64,000 bases of DNA from Kribbella sp. VKM Ac-2568 (GTDB lineage: Bacteria; Actinomycetota; Actinomycetes; Propionibacteriales; Kribbellaceae): assembly GCF_004345365.1 (NCBI RefSeq), contig NZ_SLVF01000002.1, positions 558,001-622,000 on the forward strand, in the 5' to 3' direction. A model generated the notes under the pieces. It was not told the origin of the DNA, did no database searches, and saw only the letters and a program-made list of their open reading frames with translations. Of the stretch, positions 1-7,514 are shown piece after piece. How positions within the stretch are numbered: position 1 is the first letter of the stretch; each line of letters begins with the position of its first letter. The position numbers and the translations under genes are program-made.

Positions 1-48
1 GTCCGTGCTCGTGCCCGTGCTCGTGTCCGTGCTCGTGTCCGTGCTCCT
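1..48. repeat. 12-bp tandem repeat encoding His-Gly-His-Glu
   Basis: About four copies of a 12-base unit (GTGCTCGTGTCC on the plus strand, with single-base variation) run in from the window edge. On the minus strand they encode a repeated Gly-His-Glu-His tract at the C-terminal side of the partial gene at 1-187. The repeat is coding low-complexity sequence, and its true copy number lies outside the window. Confidence 0.85.
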
Positions 49-187
49 GCCGGCCGGTCGGGCGCAGCTCGATCTCCGCCCCGTCCAGTCCGGGCGGCAT
101 CGCGATGACCAGGGCGCCGATGTCGCCGCCGATGTCCAGGAGCACCGATGATCCCTTGCCCGCATGGGGATTCTCCACCGCGTTCAT
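1..187 (-). CDS. Small protein with HGHE-rich tail (partial)
   Basis: The ATG at 187-185 overlaps the TGA of the DUF4331 gene by four bases (ATGA), so translation is probably coupled. The 62 visible residues begin MNAVENPHAGKGSSVLLDIG and form a short beta-rich segment (LDIGGDIGALVIAMPPGLDG, then an AEIELRPTGR stretch). They continue into Gly-His-Glu-His repeats that leave the window. I do not recognise a characterised family. The histidine-rich tail suggests metal binding, which is inference only. As third gene of the run with the Tat protein and DUF4331 protein it probably serves the same function. Confidence 0.7.
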   Translation of the reverse strand, partial: MNAVENPHAGKGSSVLLDIGGDIGALVIAMPPGLDGAEIELRPTGRQEHGHEHGHEHGHEHG

Positions 188-1557
188 GACGCTGCCGGGA
201 TGCCCGGCCTGGACTGGGAGCCACCCGCCGGCGTCCCGAGGTACGGGAACGACGTCAGGTAGTCGGAGTTCGTGTTCGACGTACCGTCCTTGATCGCACC
301 GGCGGCGGCGTCCGGCTTGTAGGCCTTGTCCACCAGCGGGATGGTCAGTCCGGCGATCGCGCGCAGCTCGACGGTCACGACATCGTCGAAAACCCTGCGT
401 CCGTTGGGGAATCCGGCCGCGTCGCCCGCCACCAGACCGAGCGGGTTCGGCGACTTGGCCGGCGGTACGGCGACGTTGAGCCGCAGCATGTCCGCCTGCA
501 CCGGACCGGTGAAGTTCTGGAACCCCGGTACCACGCCCTTCGGGATCCCGGTCAGCAGGATCGCCGCGAGATCGGCGCGGGGCTTCTTGTAGGCGGCGAG
601 GTTCGGGAACACGCCCGGGTACAGCACCGGGAGCAGCCCGCCGAGCTCGGGCTTCGTGACGTACTTGGCGAAACGCTTGTCCTCGGCGGGCGCCAGGCTG
701 TTCCACTTGTCCTTCTCGGCCATCGGCACGATGACCTCGTTGAACAGCGGGTTGCCCAGCCGCGAGACCTGCTTGTACGGACCGTGCCCGGCCGGCACGC
801 CACCGACGAGAATCCTGGACTGCCGGCGACTCGCGGACGCGTAGACCCCGATCACCGACTTCGGGTCGAGCACGTCCTTGGGCCTCTTGCCATCCCTGGT
901 CAGGTCCGTGATCGGGATCTGCAGCGCGATGGTGTGCACGTTCGACCCCTGCAGGCCGTTCACGCCCATCGCCGCGGCCGACGGGATCAGGTGCGCCATC
1001 TGGAACGGGCGCAGCGTGGCGAGGTCGAAGATGCTGCCCAGGTCGGCGAAGAACCCGTCCGCCCGCTGGCCCGCGAACACCTTGCGGTTGGTGCCGAAGG
1101 TGTAGATCGCCTGACGGCCGAGCCTGGCGTAGTTCGGCGTACTGCGCACGCCGACGTTGACCGGGGGCGCCCCCAGGTTGCGGGCGAGCACGCGGGCCCG
1201 GCCGTTCTCCACCCGGGTCACCGAGTAGTACTGCGGCCGGTTCCAGCTCTTGTCCTTGATCGAGGTGATCGGCCCGGTGTTGTACAGGAAGGTCTTCCTG
1301 TTCCGGATCTCGGCGTGGAAGCGGAACTGGTAGCTGATGTCCGCCCGGCCGGTACCCGAGTTGGAGATGTGGATCTGGTAGAGCACGTCGTCGCCGAACT
1401 CGTAGAAGTTCGGCCCGCCGTACGGGTTCTGGAACGGGATGAAGTTGGCGATCAGGGTCACCGTGTCCGGCTTGTCCGGGCTGACGAACGCGTAGACGTC
1501 GGTGTTGTCGGCGACCGGGTCCTTCGAGATCTCCGGTGCTTCGCGGTGCGAAGACAT
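184..1557 (-). CDS. DUF4331 family protein
   Basis: This 457-residue protein starts MSSHREAPEISKDPVADNTD, the signature N-terminus of DUF4331 (SSHREAP, then DP.ADNTDVYAFVSP). No signal peptide or membrane segment is evident at this start, although family members are often predicted extracellular. The biochemical role of the family is unknown. It lies 43 bp downstream of a small Tat-signal protein and overlaps the next gene by ATGA, giving a three-gene operon. A purine-rich ribosome site (GGAGGAATTGTC) precedes the ATG. Confidence 0.88.
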   Translation of the reverse strand: MSSHREAPEISKDPVADNTDVYAFVSPDKPDTVTLIANFIPFQNPYGGPNFYEFGDDVLYQIHISNSGTGRADISYQFRFHAEIRNRKTFLYNTGPITSIKDKSWNRPQYYSVTRVENGRARVLARNLGAPPVNVGVRSTPNYARLGRQAIYTFGTNRKVFAGQRADGFFADLGSIFDLATLRPFQMAHLIPSAAAMGVNGLQGSNVHTIALQIPITDLTRDGKRPKDVLDPKSVIGVYASASRRQSRILVGGVPAGHGPYKQVSRLGNPLFNEVIVPMAEKDKWNSLAPAEDKRFAKYVTKPELGGLLPVLYPGVFPNLAAYKKPRADLAAILLTGIPKGVVPGFQNFTGPVQADMLRLNVAVPPAKSPNPLGLVAGDAAGFPNGRRVFDDVVTVELRAIAGLTIPLVDKAYKPDAAAGAIKDGTSNTNSDYLTSFPYLGTPAGGSQSRPGIPAAS

Positions 1558-1600
1558 GACAATTCCTCCAGTGCGGGATCGAGTACGAAGTGGTTGACGG

Positions 1601-1879
1601 TCAGCCGGTCACGCCGGCGAGGCGGGCGGCGAGCTCGCGATCGGTCACCAGGACCTCGCGCTCGCCGACCATGATCGCCATCCGTCCGGCCTTGACGTCC
1701 TTGACGTGCACGACGAACGACTCCGCGTTCGTCAGGTCCGCCGCCTCCAGCTGGGTCGCCGCGTCGGCGGACCGCTCACCGAACACCTTCGGTACGGCGA
1801 ACGCGCCGGCCGCGCCGACCGCCGCGGCGGTTCCCGCGCCCGCGAACACCAGGAATCCGCGCCGTGTTGCGTCACTCAT
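1601..1879 (-). CDS. Small Tat-exported protein
   Basis: This 92-residue protein carries a clear twin-arginine signal: TRRGFLVFAG at residues 5-14, a hydrophobic Ala/Gly stretch to about residue 30, then a mature part of about 60 residues. The mature part contains ADLTNAESFVVHVKDVKAG and a hydrophobic strand AIMVGEREVLVTDREL. Related small Tat proteins are seen near DUF4331 genes in actinomycetes; the function is unknown. It is the first gene of the DUF4331 operon, with a structured leader upstream (1948-1994). Confidence 0.75.
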   Translation of the reverse strand: MSDATRRGFLVFAGAGTAAAVGAAGAFAVPKVFGERSADAATQLEAADLTNAESFVVHVKDVKAGRMAIMVGEREVLVTDRELAARLAGVTG

Positions 1880-1947
1880 GACTGTTTCCTTCCCCTGTCT
1901 TCCCCGTGGCCCCGACGCCGGCGACTGCCGCCGCGTCCACCCCGCAT

Positions 1948-1994
1948 TCGGCGCCCACCCCTGGAGTGGATGGGTGCGAATTTCTGGGCGCCGA
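1948..1994 (-). terminator. Hairpin between tetR and the Tat/DUF4331 operon
   Basis: TCGGCGCCCA (1948-1957) and TGGGCGCCGA (1985-1994) are perfect 10-base inverted arms around a 27-base loop, starting 15 bases past the TetR stop. There is no clear U tract. A competing fold pairs ATTCG and CACCC (1946-1960) with GGGTG and CGAAT (1972-1981). It could be the tetR terminator, a structured leader of the DUF4331 operon, or both. Confidence 0.5.
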
Positions 1995-2009
1995 CCGGCC
2001 GGGGGTCCG

Positions 2010-2621
2010 TCAGAGGTCGGACAGGGCGGGGATGCGGTGGCCGGGCGGGGTGAAGGCGGCCAGGACCGTGGCGGTGATGCAGTCGGCGGCCTGGTCGGTG
2101 GCCAGGCGGCCGGCGTTGATCTCGTCGGCGGCGTTGTGCATGACGCTGTGCATCGTGCCGACCAGCCAACTGGTGGGCAGATCGCTGCGGAACACGCCTT
2201 CGGCCTGACCTCGCTCGATCAGGTGCTGCACTCGCTGCATCGGCTCTTCGTGCAGCGACCGGATCCGGCCGGGCGGCAGCACGCTCTGAGCAGCCAGCAG
2301 TAGCGACCGGAACCGGTCCACCAACTGCCAGCTGGACTCGACCAGCCGAGCCAGCGCCAGCCGCGGGTCCCCGCTCAGGTCGACCGCCTCGAGAGCGTCA
2401 TGCCCGTCCTCGATCGCGTGGGCGAATGCCGCGTCGACCAGGTCGGCCCGGGACGGGAAATGGCCGTACAGCGTGACCCGTCCGACGCCCGCGGCCTTGG
2501 CGATCTCGCTGACGCTGGCGTCCGGGTTGCGGCTCAGGCTCTCGGTCGCCGCATCCAGGATCGCGGCGATGCTGCGCTGCGCGTCCGCTCGCTTGGCCGG
2601 CGCCTTCGACTGCGTCACCAC
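2010..2621 (-). CDS. TetR family transcriptional regulator
   Basis: 203 residues. The N-terminal HTH lies at roughly residues 17-62 (SIAAILDAATESL, then SVSEIAKAAGVGRVTLYGHF and PSRADLVDAAF), which is typical of TetR repressors. The C-terminal helical ligand domain is of the type found in multidrug repressors. A GAGGAG ribosome site sits 5 bases before the GTG start. It is divergent from the MFS exporter at 2717, with two inverted repeats in the shared promoter region, so it most likely represses that exporter and itself. Confidence 0.9.
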   Translation of the reverse strand: MVTQSKAPAKRADAQRSIAAILDAATESLSRNPDASVSEIAKAAGVGRVTLYGHFPSRADLVDAAFAHAIEDGHDALEAVDLSGDPRLALARLVESSWQLVDRFRSLLLAAQSVLPPGRIRSLHEEPMQRVQHLIERGQAEGVFRSDLPTSWLVGTMHSVMHNAADEINAGRLATDQAADCITATVLAAFTPPGHRIPALSDL

Positions 2622-2645
2622 GAAAACTCCTCTTGTCGAACACCA

Positions 2646-2689
2646 CTGTACGGGTTACGGTACAGGAACTAACTCGAACACTTATGTTC
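2646..2689. promoter_or_regulatory. Candidate TetR operators upstream of the MFS exporter
   Basis: Two inverted repeats lie in the divergent tetR/MFS region. CTGTAC-N8-GTACAG spans 2646-2665, with perfect 6-base arms, and GAACA-N4-TGTTC spans 2676-2689. Their position between divergent start codons and their dyad symmetry fit a TetR-type operator. The first has the usual form for TetR proteins controlling exporters. Binding is inferred. Confidence 0.55.
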
Positions 2690-2716
2690 AACTTAATCGA
2701 TTCGGGAGGGACCGGC

Positions 2717-4129
2717 ATGTCCGGAGAAACCAGCGGCGGTCACCAGACGACCGCCGCGGACCCGCGGCGGTGGCGCCTGCTCACGCTGCTCGGGGTCGCG
2801 CAATTCATGCTCATCCTCGATGTCACCGTGGTGGCCATCGCGCTGCCGCACATCGGTGAGGATCTCGGCCTGGCGCGGGACACGCTGACCTGGGTGGTGA
2901 GCGCCTACACGCTGATGTTCGGCGGCCTGATGCTGCTCGGCGGCCGGGCGGCGGACCTGTTCGGCTCCCGCCGGATCGTGCTGACCGGCCTGGTGGTCTT
3001 CGTCGCTGCCTCGCTGGTCACCGGGCTGGCCAACGGCGCCGAGATGCTGATCGGCGGGCGGATCGCCCAGGGCATCGGCGCCGCGCTCCTGTCCCCCGCC
3101 GCCCTGTCGGTGGTTACCAAGACCTTCCAGGGCGAGGAACGGAACAAGGCGCTCGGCATCTGGTCCGCCCTGGGCGGCGGCGGCGCCGCGATCGGAGTAC
3201 TGCTCGGTGGTGTCCTCACCGCCGGACCGGGCTGGCAGTGGGTCTTCTACATCAACGTGCCGATCGGCGTGGTCGTCCTGATCGCACTGAGCCGGACGCT
3301 GCCCGCCGACCAGCCGGGACCGAGCACCGCCCGCCTCGACTTCCCGGGCGCGCTCCTCGTCACCGCCGGCACCGGCACCGCGATCTACGCGCTGATCAAC
3401 GCCGGCGACCGTGGCTGGCTCAGCGTCGCCACCCTTGGCACGCTGGCCGTGGCCGCCGTTCTGTACGCCGGGTTCGTCGCGCTGCAGCGCGTCGTGGCGT
3501 CACCGCTGATGGATGTCCGGATCCTGACCAGGCGACCCGTCGCCGCGGGCACCTTCCTGATCCTGGTCGCCACCGCGCTGATGATCGCGGTCTTCTTCCT
3601 CGGCTCCTTCTACCTGCAACACCTCAAGGGGTACGGCGCGCTGCGCACCGGGCTGCTCTTCCTGCCGGTGGCGCTTGCCACGATCGTCGGAGCACAGTCG
3701 GCCGCCCAGGTCATCGGCCGCACCGGCCCCCGGCCGGTCGCACTCATCGGACTGGCGATCGCCGCGATCGGCACCGCGCTCCCCGCGTTCTGGGACAGCT
3801 CGGTCACGGTCGTGGTCGGGATCAGCGTCGCCGCCGCGGGGATCGGCGCCTCCTTCGTCGCGGCCTCCACGACCGCGTTGTCGCAGGTCGCTCATCATGA
3901 GGCCGGGCTGGCATCGGGGATCTTGAGCACCTTCCACGAGTTCGGCGCCGCGCTAGGTGTTGCCGCGGTGTCGAGCATCGCGGCCGCGAGTATCGCCGGC
4001 ACCAGCAGCACCGGATTCACCCGCGGCTTCACCTTTGCCGCGATCACCGCCGCCGCGTCCGCAGTACTGGCGCTGTTCGTCGTACCGGCGGCGAAGCCGA
4101 TGGCGAACGCCCTGCGTCACGCGCACTGA
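2717..4129 (+). CDS. MFS drug exporter (DHA2, 14-TM type)
   Basis: The start was chosen at ATG 2717 because GGGAGGG (2704-2710) lies six bases upstream; an open frame back to 2633 would cross the operator region. The product is 470 residues. It contains the DHA2 signatures AQFMLILDVTVVAIALPHIG in TM1, GGLMLLGGRAADLFGSRR between TM2 and TM3, and about 14 hydrophobic segments, as in EmrB/QacA proton-driven multidrug exporters. Divergent tetR and a GNAT gene 23 bp downstream form a typical drug-response unit. The substrate cannot be told from sequence. Confidence 0.9.
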   Translation: MSGETSGGHQTTAADPRRWRLLTLLGVAQFMLILDVTVVAIALPHIGEDLGLARDTLTWVVSAYTLMFGGLMLLGGRAADLFGSRRIVLTGLVVFVAASLVTGLANGAEMLIGGRIAQGIGAALLSPAALSVVTKTFQGEERNKALGIWSALGGGGAAIGVLLGGVLTAGPGWQWVFYINVPIGVVVLIALSRTLPADQPGPSTARLDFPGALLVTAGTGTAIYALINAGDRGWLSVATLGTLAVAAVLYAGFVALQRVVASPLMDVRILTRRPVAAGTFLILVATALMIAVFFLGSFYLQHLKGYGALRTGLLFLPVALATIVGAQSAAQVIGRTGPRPVALIGLAIAAIGTALPAFWDSSVTVVVGISVAAAGIGASFVAASTTALSQVAHHEAGLASGILSTFHEFGAALGVAAVSSIAAASIAGTSSTGFTRGFTFAAITAAASAVLALFVVPAAKPMANALRHAH

Positions 4130-4152
4130 CCCGATCACCAGGAGACGGAGAG

Positions 4153-4632
4153 ATGAACGCTGCAACCAGCCTCAGCGTCCGCCGCGCGAGCCGCCAGGAC
4201 GCGGAACTCGTCAGGACGATGGTCCGTGAACTCGCGGACCACCAGGACCAGGGCGAGCACGTCACGATCACCGTCGAGCGGTGGCGTGAACTGCTCGGCG
4301 ACGACGCCGTGATCGTCCTCGTCGCCGAGCAGAAGGGACAGGCCGTGGGCTACGTGTCCGCGTTCCGCAGGCCGCACCTGTGGAGCGGCGAGGACATCCT
4401 CGCACTCGACGACCTGTACGTCCGGAGCGACTTCCGGGACGCCGGCGTGGGCCGCGAACTGATGCTCGAGCTGGCCCGTCACGCACAGCCCGAGCGACTC
4501 ACCATCAGCTGGGGCATGCAACCCGAGAACGTCCACGGCCAGCGCTTCTACGCCCGCCTGGGCGCCGCCCTCCGCCCGAAGGTCGTCGCCGCCTGGAACG
4601 CCACGGCGTACACGCAGGCTCTGAGGGACTGA
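4153..4632 (+). CDS. GNAT family N-acetyltransferase
   Basis: 159 residues with a GNAT fold: N-terminal SVRRASRQDAELVRTMVREL, a central strand AVGYVSAFRRP, then LDDLYVRSDFRDAGVGRELM, whose R/D-x-x-G-V-G-R stretch is the acetyl-CoA pyrophosphate loop. The C-terminal NVHGQRFYARLGA is the usual ENxxAxxFYxxxGF-like motif. GGAGACGGAG precedes the ATG. It lies 23 bp behind the exporter and so is probably cotranscribed and under TetR control. The acceptor (small molecule or antibiotic amine) is unknown. Confidence 0.85.
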   Translation: MNAATSLSVRRASRQDAELVRTMVRELADHQDQGEHVTITVERWRELLGDDAVIVLVAEQKGQAVGYVSAFRRPHLWSGEDILALDDLYVRSDFRDAGVGRELMLELARHAQPERLTISWGMQPENVHGQRFYARLGAALRPKVVAAWNATAYTQALRD

Positions 4633-4648
4633 AATTCTCCTCCGGGGG

Positions 4649-4677
4649 TGTCGATCTCAGCCGGGTTGGCGCATCGG
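4649..4677 (+). promoter_or_regulatory. Candidate ECF42-type promoter for the DGPF/sigma pair
   Basis: TGTCGA at 4649-4654 is followed, after 17 bases, by CATCGG at 4672-4677, about 57 bases before the DGPF gene start. From memory, ECF42 sigma factors use a TGTCGA -35 element and autoregulate their DGPF-sigma operon. The -35 match is perfect and the -10 match is weak. Confidence 0.35.
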
Positions 4678-4733
4678 TGTAGTAACAGTGGAACCTGACG
4701 AGCGGGTCCACGGCTGATGATCGAGAGGTGGCA

Positions 4734-5078
4734 GTGGTGGGGAAATACCTGGTGATGATCTACGACAACGAGGCGAAGTGGGCCGAGGCCGGCCCTCCGG
4801 CGGAGGAGGCGAACCACCTGCGGCACCAGGAGTTCGCGCAGGCGAACGGGGCGGCTCTACGGGGTGGCGCGCAGCTCGGCGGGAGCGACTCGGCGACCTC
4901 CATCCGGTCCGACGGGAACGGCGGCTTCGTGGTCACCGACGGCACCTTCGTCGAGACCAAGGAGGTGATGGGCGGGTACTACATCATCGAGGCCGCCGAC
5001 ATGGACGAGGCACTGGCGATCGCGAAGCAGGTGCCCTCGCCGATGGGCGGGGTCGAAGTACGCCCGATCATCAACTGA
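4734..5078 (+). CDS. YCII-related DGPF-type protein (copy 1)
   Basis: GAGAGG (4723-4728) favours a GTG start at 4734 or 4737, giving 114 or 113 residues. The chain has the YCII/DGPF layout: KYLVMIYDNEAKWAEAG at the N-terminus, the central SIRSDGNGGFVVTDGTFVETKEVMGGYYIIEA and a C-terminal MGGVEVRPI. The usual DGPF tetrapeptide is replaced by DGTF. It lies one base before the ECF42-like sigma gene, the association described for DGPF proteins. A paralogue of the same length occurs at 55750. The biochemical role of these proteins is unknown. Confidence 0.85.
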   Translation: MVGKYLVMIYDNEAKWAEAGPPAEEANHLRHQEFAQANGAALRGGAQLGGSDSATSIRSDGNGGFVVTDGTFVETKEVMGGYYIIEAADMDEALAIAKQVPSPMGGVEVRPIIN

Positions 5079-5079
5079 G

Positions 5080-6330
5080 ATGACTCTGACACCGGCGGAG
5101 GTCGCCAGCGCGATCGAACAGGCTCACCACCAGGAGTGGGCCTACGTGCTGGCGGCCACCGCACGGGTCGCCGCGGACCTGGATCTCGCAGAGGATTGTG
5201 TCCAGGACGCCTACGCCAAGGCTCTCGTGCACTGGCAGGCTGAGGGCATCCCCCGGCGCCCCGGAGCCTGGCTGACCACCGTCGCCACCCGCCGGGCCCT
5301 CGAGCAGCGGCGGCGATCGGCGGTGCTCGAACGCAAGCTCCCCCTCCTCGTGCCCGACCCGGTCGACAACGATCCGCAGGACGGCGGCACCGGCATGTTC
5401 CCGGACGACCGGTTGCGACTCGTCTTCACCTGCTGCCACCCGGCGCTCTCGCAGGAGAGCCAGGTCGCGCTCACCCTGAAGCTGGTGTGCGGGCTCTCGT
5501 CGGCCGAGATCGCCAAGGCCTTCCTGGTCAAGGAGGCCACTCTGCAGGCGCGGATCACCCGCGCGAAACAGAAGATCGCCAAGACCCGCATCCCGTACCA
5601 CGTACCGCGCGTGGGCGAGCTCCCCGAGCGGATCGACGCCGTCCTCGACGTGGTCCATCTGGTCTACTCCGTGGGCAGCACCGCCAAGTTCGGGGATCAG
5701 CTGAGTCGGCCCGATCTCGCCCGGCGGGGTCTCGACCTGGCGCGGATGGTTCATCTCCTGCTCCCGGACAGCGCCGAGGCCTCGGCATTGCTCGGTCACC
5801 TGCTGCTGACCCAGTCGCGGGAAGCCGCACGGGTGGACGACGCCGGCCGGTTGGTCCTGATGCAGGACCAGGATCGCTCACAGTGGGATGGCGAGTTGAT
5901 TGCCGAGGGCCTCGAATTGGTCGAGGTGGCACTCGGACAGCCACCGGTCGGCCGGTTCGGCCTGCTGGCTGCGATCGGCGCAGTACATGCCGAGGCTCGG
6001 CGGTGGGAGGAGACCGACTGGGACCAGATCCTCGGGCTCTACGACCTCCTGCTTGCGCGCTGGCCATCCCCGGTCGTCGCCCTCAATCGAGCTGTGGCAG
6101 TCAGCTATGCCGATAGTCCCGAGGCTGCCCTCGAGGTGGTGCGAGAGCTGATCGAGGATCCGGCGCTGGCCACGTATCCCTATCTCGCTGCGACTCACGC
6201 GGACCTGCTACGCCGTACGGGTCAGTGGCAGGCGGCGCTCACGGCGTACGAGGAGGCTCTGACCTTCACCGACAACGCGGTGGAGGCCGCCTACCTCAAT
6301 CAACGGCTCGACGAGCTGCGCAGCCGGTGA
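5080..6330 (+). CDS. ECF42-type RNA polymerase sigma factor (copy 1)
   Basis: 416 residues. The first ~180 carry sigma-70 regions 2 and 4: AEDCVQDAYAKALVHW, RPGAWLTTVATRRALEQRRR, then LVCGLSSAEIAKAFLVKEATLQARITRAKQKI. LVFTCCHPALS in the linker is characteristic of this group. The ~200-residue C-terminal extension is helical and TPR-like (LNRAVAVSYADSPEAALEVV), as in ECF42 sigma factors. No anti-sigma gene is adjacent, as expected for this group, where the extension is thought to control activity. It is paired with the DGPF gene one base upstream and followed by a strong hairpin terminator. Confidence 0.9.
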   Translation: MTLTPAEVASAIEQAHHQEWAYVLAATARVAADLDLAEDCVQDAYAKALVHWQAEGIPRRPGAWLTTVATRRALEQRRRSAVLERKLPLLVPDPVDNDPQDGGTGMFPDDRLRLVFTCCHPALSQESQVALTLKLVCGLSSAEIAKAFLVKEATLQARITRAKQKIAKTRIPYHVPRVGELPERIDAVLDVVHLVYSVGSTAKFGDQLSRPDLARRGLDLARMVHLLLPDSAEASALLGHLLLTQSREAARVDDAGRLVLMQDQDRSQWDGELIAEGLELVEVALGQPPVGRFGLLAAIGAVHAEARRWEETDWDQILGLYDLLLARWPSPVVALNRAVAVSYADSPEAALEVVRELIEDPALATYPYLAATHADLLRRTGQWQAALTAYEEALTFTDNAVEAAYLNQRLDELRSR

Positions 6331-6334
6331 CGAA

Positions 6335-6366
6335 CAGGCCCCGACCGCTGGAGCGGTCGGGGCCTG
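6335..6366. terminator. Intrinsic-type hairpin between convergent genes
   Basis: CAGGCCCCGACCGCT (6335-6349) and AGCGGTCGGGGCCTG (6352-6366) are perfect 15-base complements separated by two bases, starting four bases after the sigma-gene stop. No T run follows, which is common in actinomycetes. It probably terminates both the sigma operon and the convergent lipoate ligase gene. Confidence 0.88.
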
Positions 6367-6379
6367 CGAAAGTGAAGAA

Positions 6380-7429
6380 TCAGGGCACCCGGGTGAGCCA
6401 CTCCCGCGTCCCGAACTTGGACGTGACTCGTCGCCGGGCCTCGGTGAGGGTCTCCTCGTCGAGCGTCGACTCGCTCAGCCCGTACCGCCCGGCGAACGAT
6501 CCGACCAGCCGCTCGATCACCGCGGCCCGCTCCAGCCCAGTCTGGCTGCGCAGGGGGTCCACCCGCTTGTTCGCGCTCGTGGTGCCCTTGTCCGACAGCT
6601 TCTCGCGGCCGATCCGCAGTACCTCGAGCATCTTCGCGGCGTCCATGTCGTAGGCCATCGTGACGTGATGCAGGACCGCGCCGCCGGCGAACCGCTTCTG
6701 CGCGGCGCCGGCGATCTTGCCCGCCGGCGAGGTGATGTCGTTGATCGGCTGGTACGTCGCGGCGATGCCGAGGTCGTTCAGCGCGCCGACCACCCAGTCG
6801 TCGAGGAACGCGTAGGACTCGACGAAGGACAGCCCGGACACCAGCGACTCCGGGACGTACAGCGAATAGGTGATGGTGTTGCCCGGCTCGACGAACATCG
6901 CGCCGCCACCGCTGATCCGGCGTACGACCGTGACGTCGTGCTTCGCGGCGCCGTCCAGGTCGACCTCGTTCGCGAGGGACTGGAAGCTGCCGATGATGAC
7001 CGCGTTCGAGGCCCACTCCCAGATCCGCAGCGTCGGCGGCCGCTCCCCCGAACCGACCTGCTCGGCCAGTACTTCGTCGAGCGCCATCTGCAGCGCGGGC
7101 TCCCGCGGTACGTCGTGCACGAACTCCCAGGCGTGGTCCTGCCACCCGGTCGCACCGGTCAGCGCCCGCCGTACCGCGACCGCCACCGCCTCCGGGGAGA
7201 ACCCGATCATCTCGACGCCATCACCCAGCACCGCCCGGACCCGCGCGGCGATCTGCGCCACCGGCAGTTCGATCGGCAACCCGGCCAGGGCGCCGTTGAT
7301 CCGCTCCAGCGCGTCATCCGGCTCGAGGAAGAAGTCCCCACTGAGCTGAGCCCGCCGCACCACCCCGTCCACGACGTCCAGATCCGCTACGACGAGCTTC
7401 CCGCCAGGCACCTTGTATTCACCATGCAC
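6380..7429 (-). CDS. Lipoate-protein ligase A family, accessory domain at N-terminus
   Basis: 349 residues from GTG 7429; GGGAGG lies 12 bases upstream and codons further upstream are out-of-frame shadow. Residues 1-90 (EYKVPGGKLVVADLDVVDG, then LSGDFFLEPDDALERIN) match the LplA accessory domain, normally C-terminal or a separate LplB. Residues 105-349 are the ligase domain, with VRRISGGGAMFVEPGNTITYSL (RRxSGGGAV-like lipoate pocket) and the catalytic-lysine strand ITSPAGKIAGAAQKRF, though the usual DI...KI motif is partly altered. The role is lipoate attachment to E2 or GcvH proteins using ATP. Confidence 0.85.
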   Translation of the reverse strand: MHGEYKVPGGKLVVADLDVVDGVVRRAQLSGDFFLEPDDALERINGALAGLPIELPVAQIAARVRAVLGDGVEMIGFSPEAVAVAVRRALTGATGWQDHAWEFVHDVPREPALQMALDEVLAEQVGSGERPPTLRIWEWASNAVIIGSFQSLANEVDLDGAAKHDVTVVRRISGGGAMFVEPGNTITYSLYVPESLVSGLSFVESYAFLDDWVVGALNDLGIAATYQPINDITSPAGKIAGAAQKRFAGGAVLHHVTMAYDMDAAKMLEVLRIGREKLSDKGTTSANKRVDPLRSQTGLERAAVIERLVGSFAGRYGLSESTLDEETLTEARRRVTSKFGTREWLTRVP

Positions 7430-7514
7430 GACTGTTGACAACCTCCCGGCCGGCGGGGATGTTCCCGGACAGTTCCAGCGACCGCTCCCTCGAACGCCTC
7501 CGGAGACTGGCTCA

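Noticed and set aside
1-51. CRISPR-like or satellite repeat at the left edge
   Set aside because: The 12-base unit is contiguous without spacers and reads as Gly-His-Glu-His codons, so it is coding low complexity.
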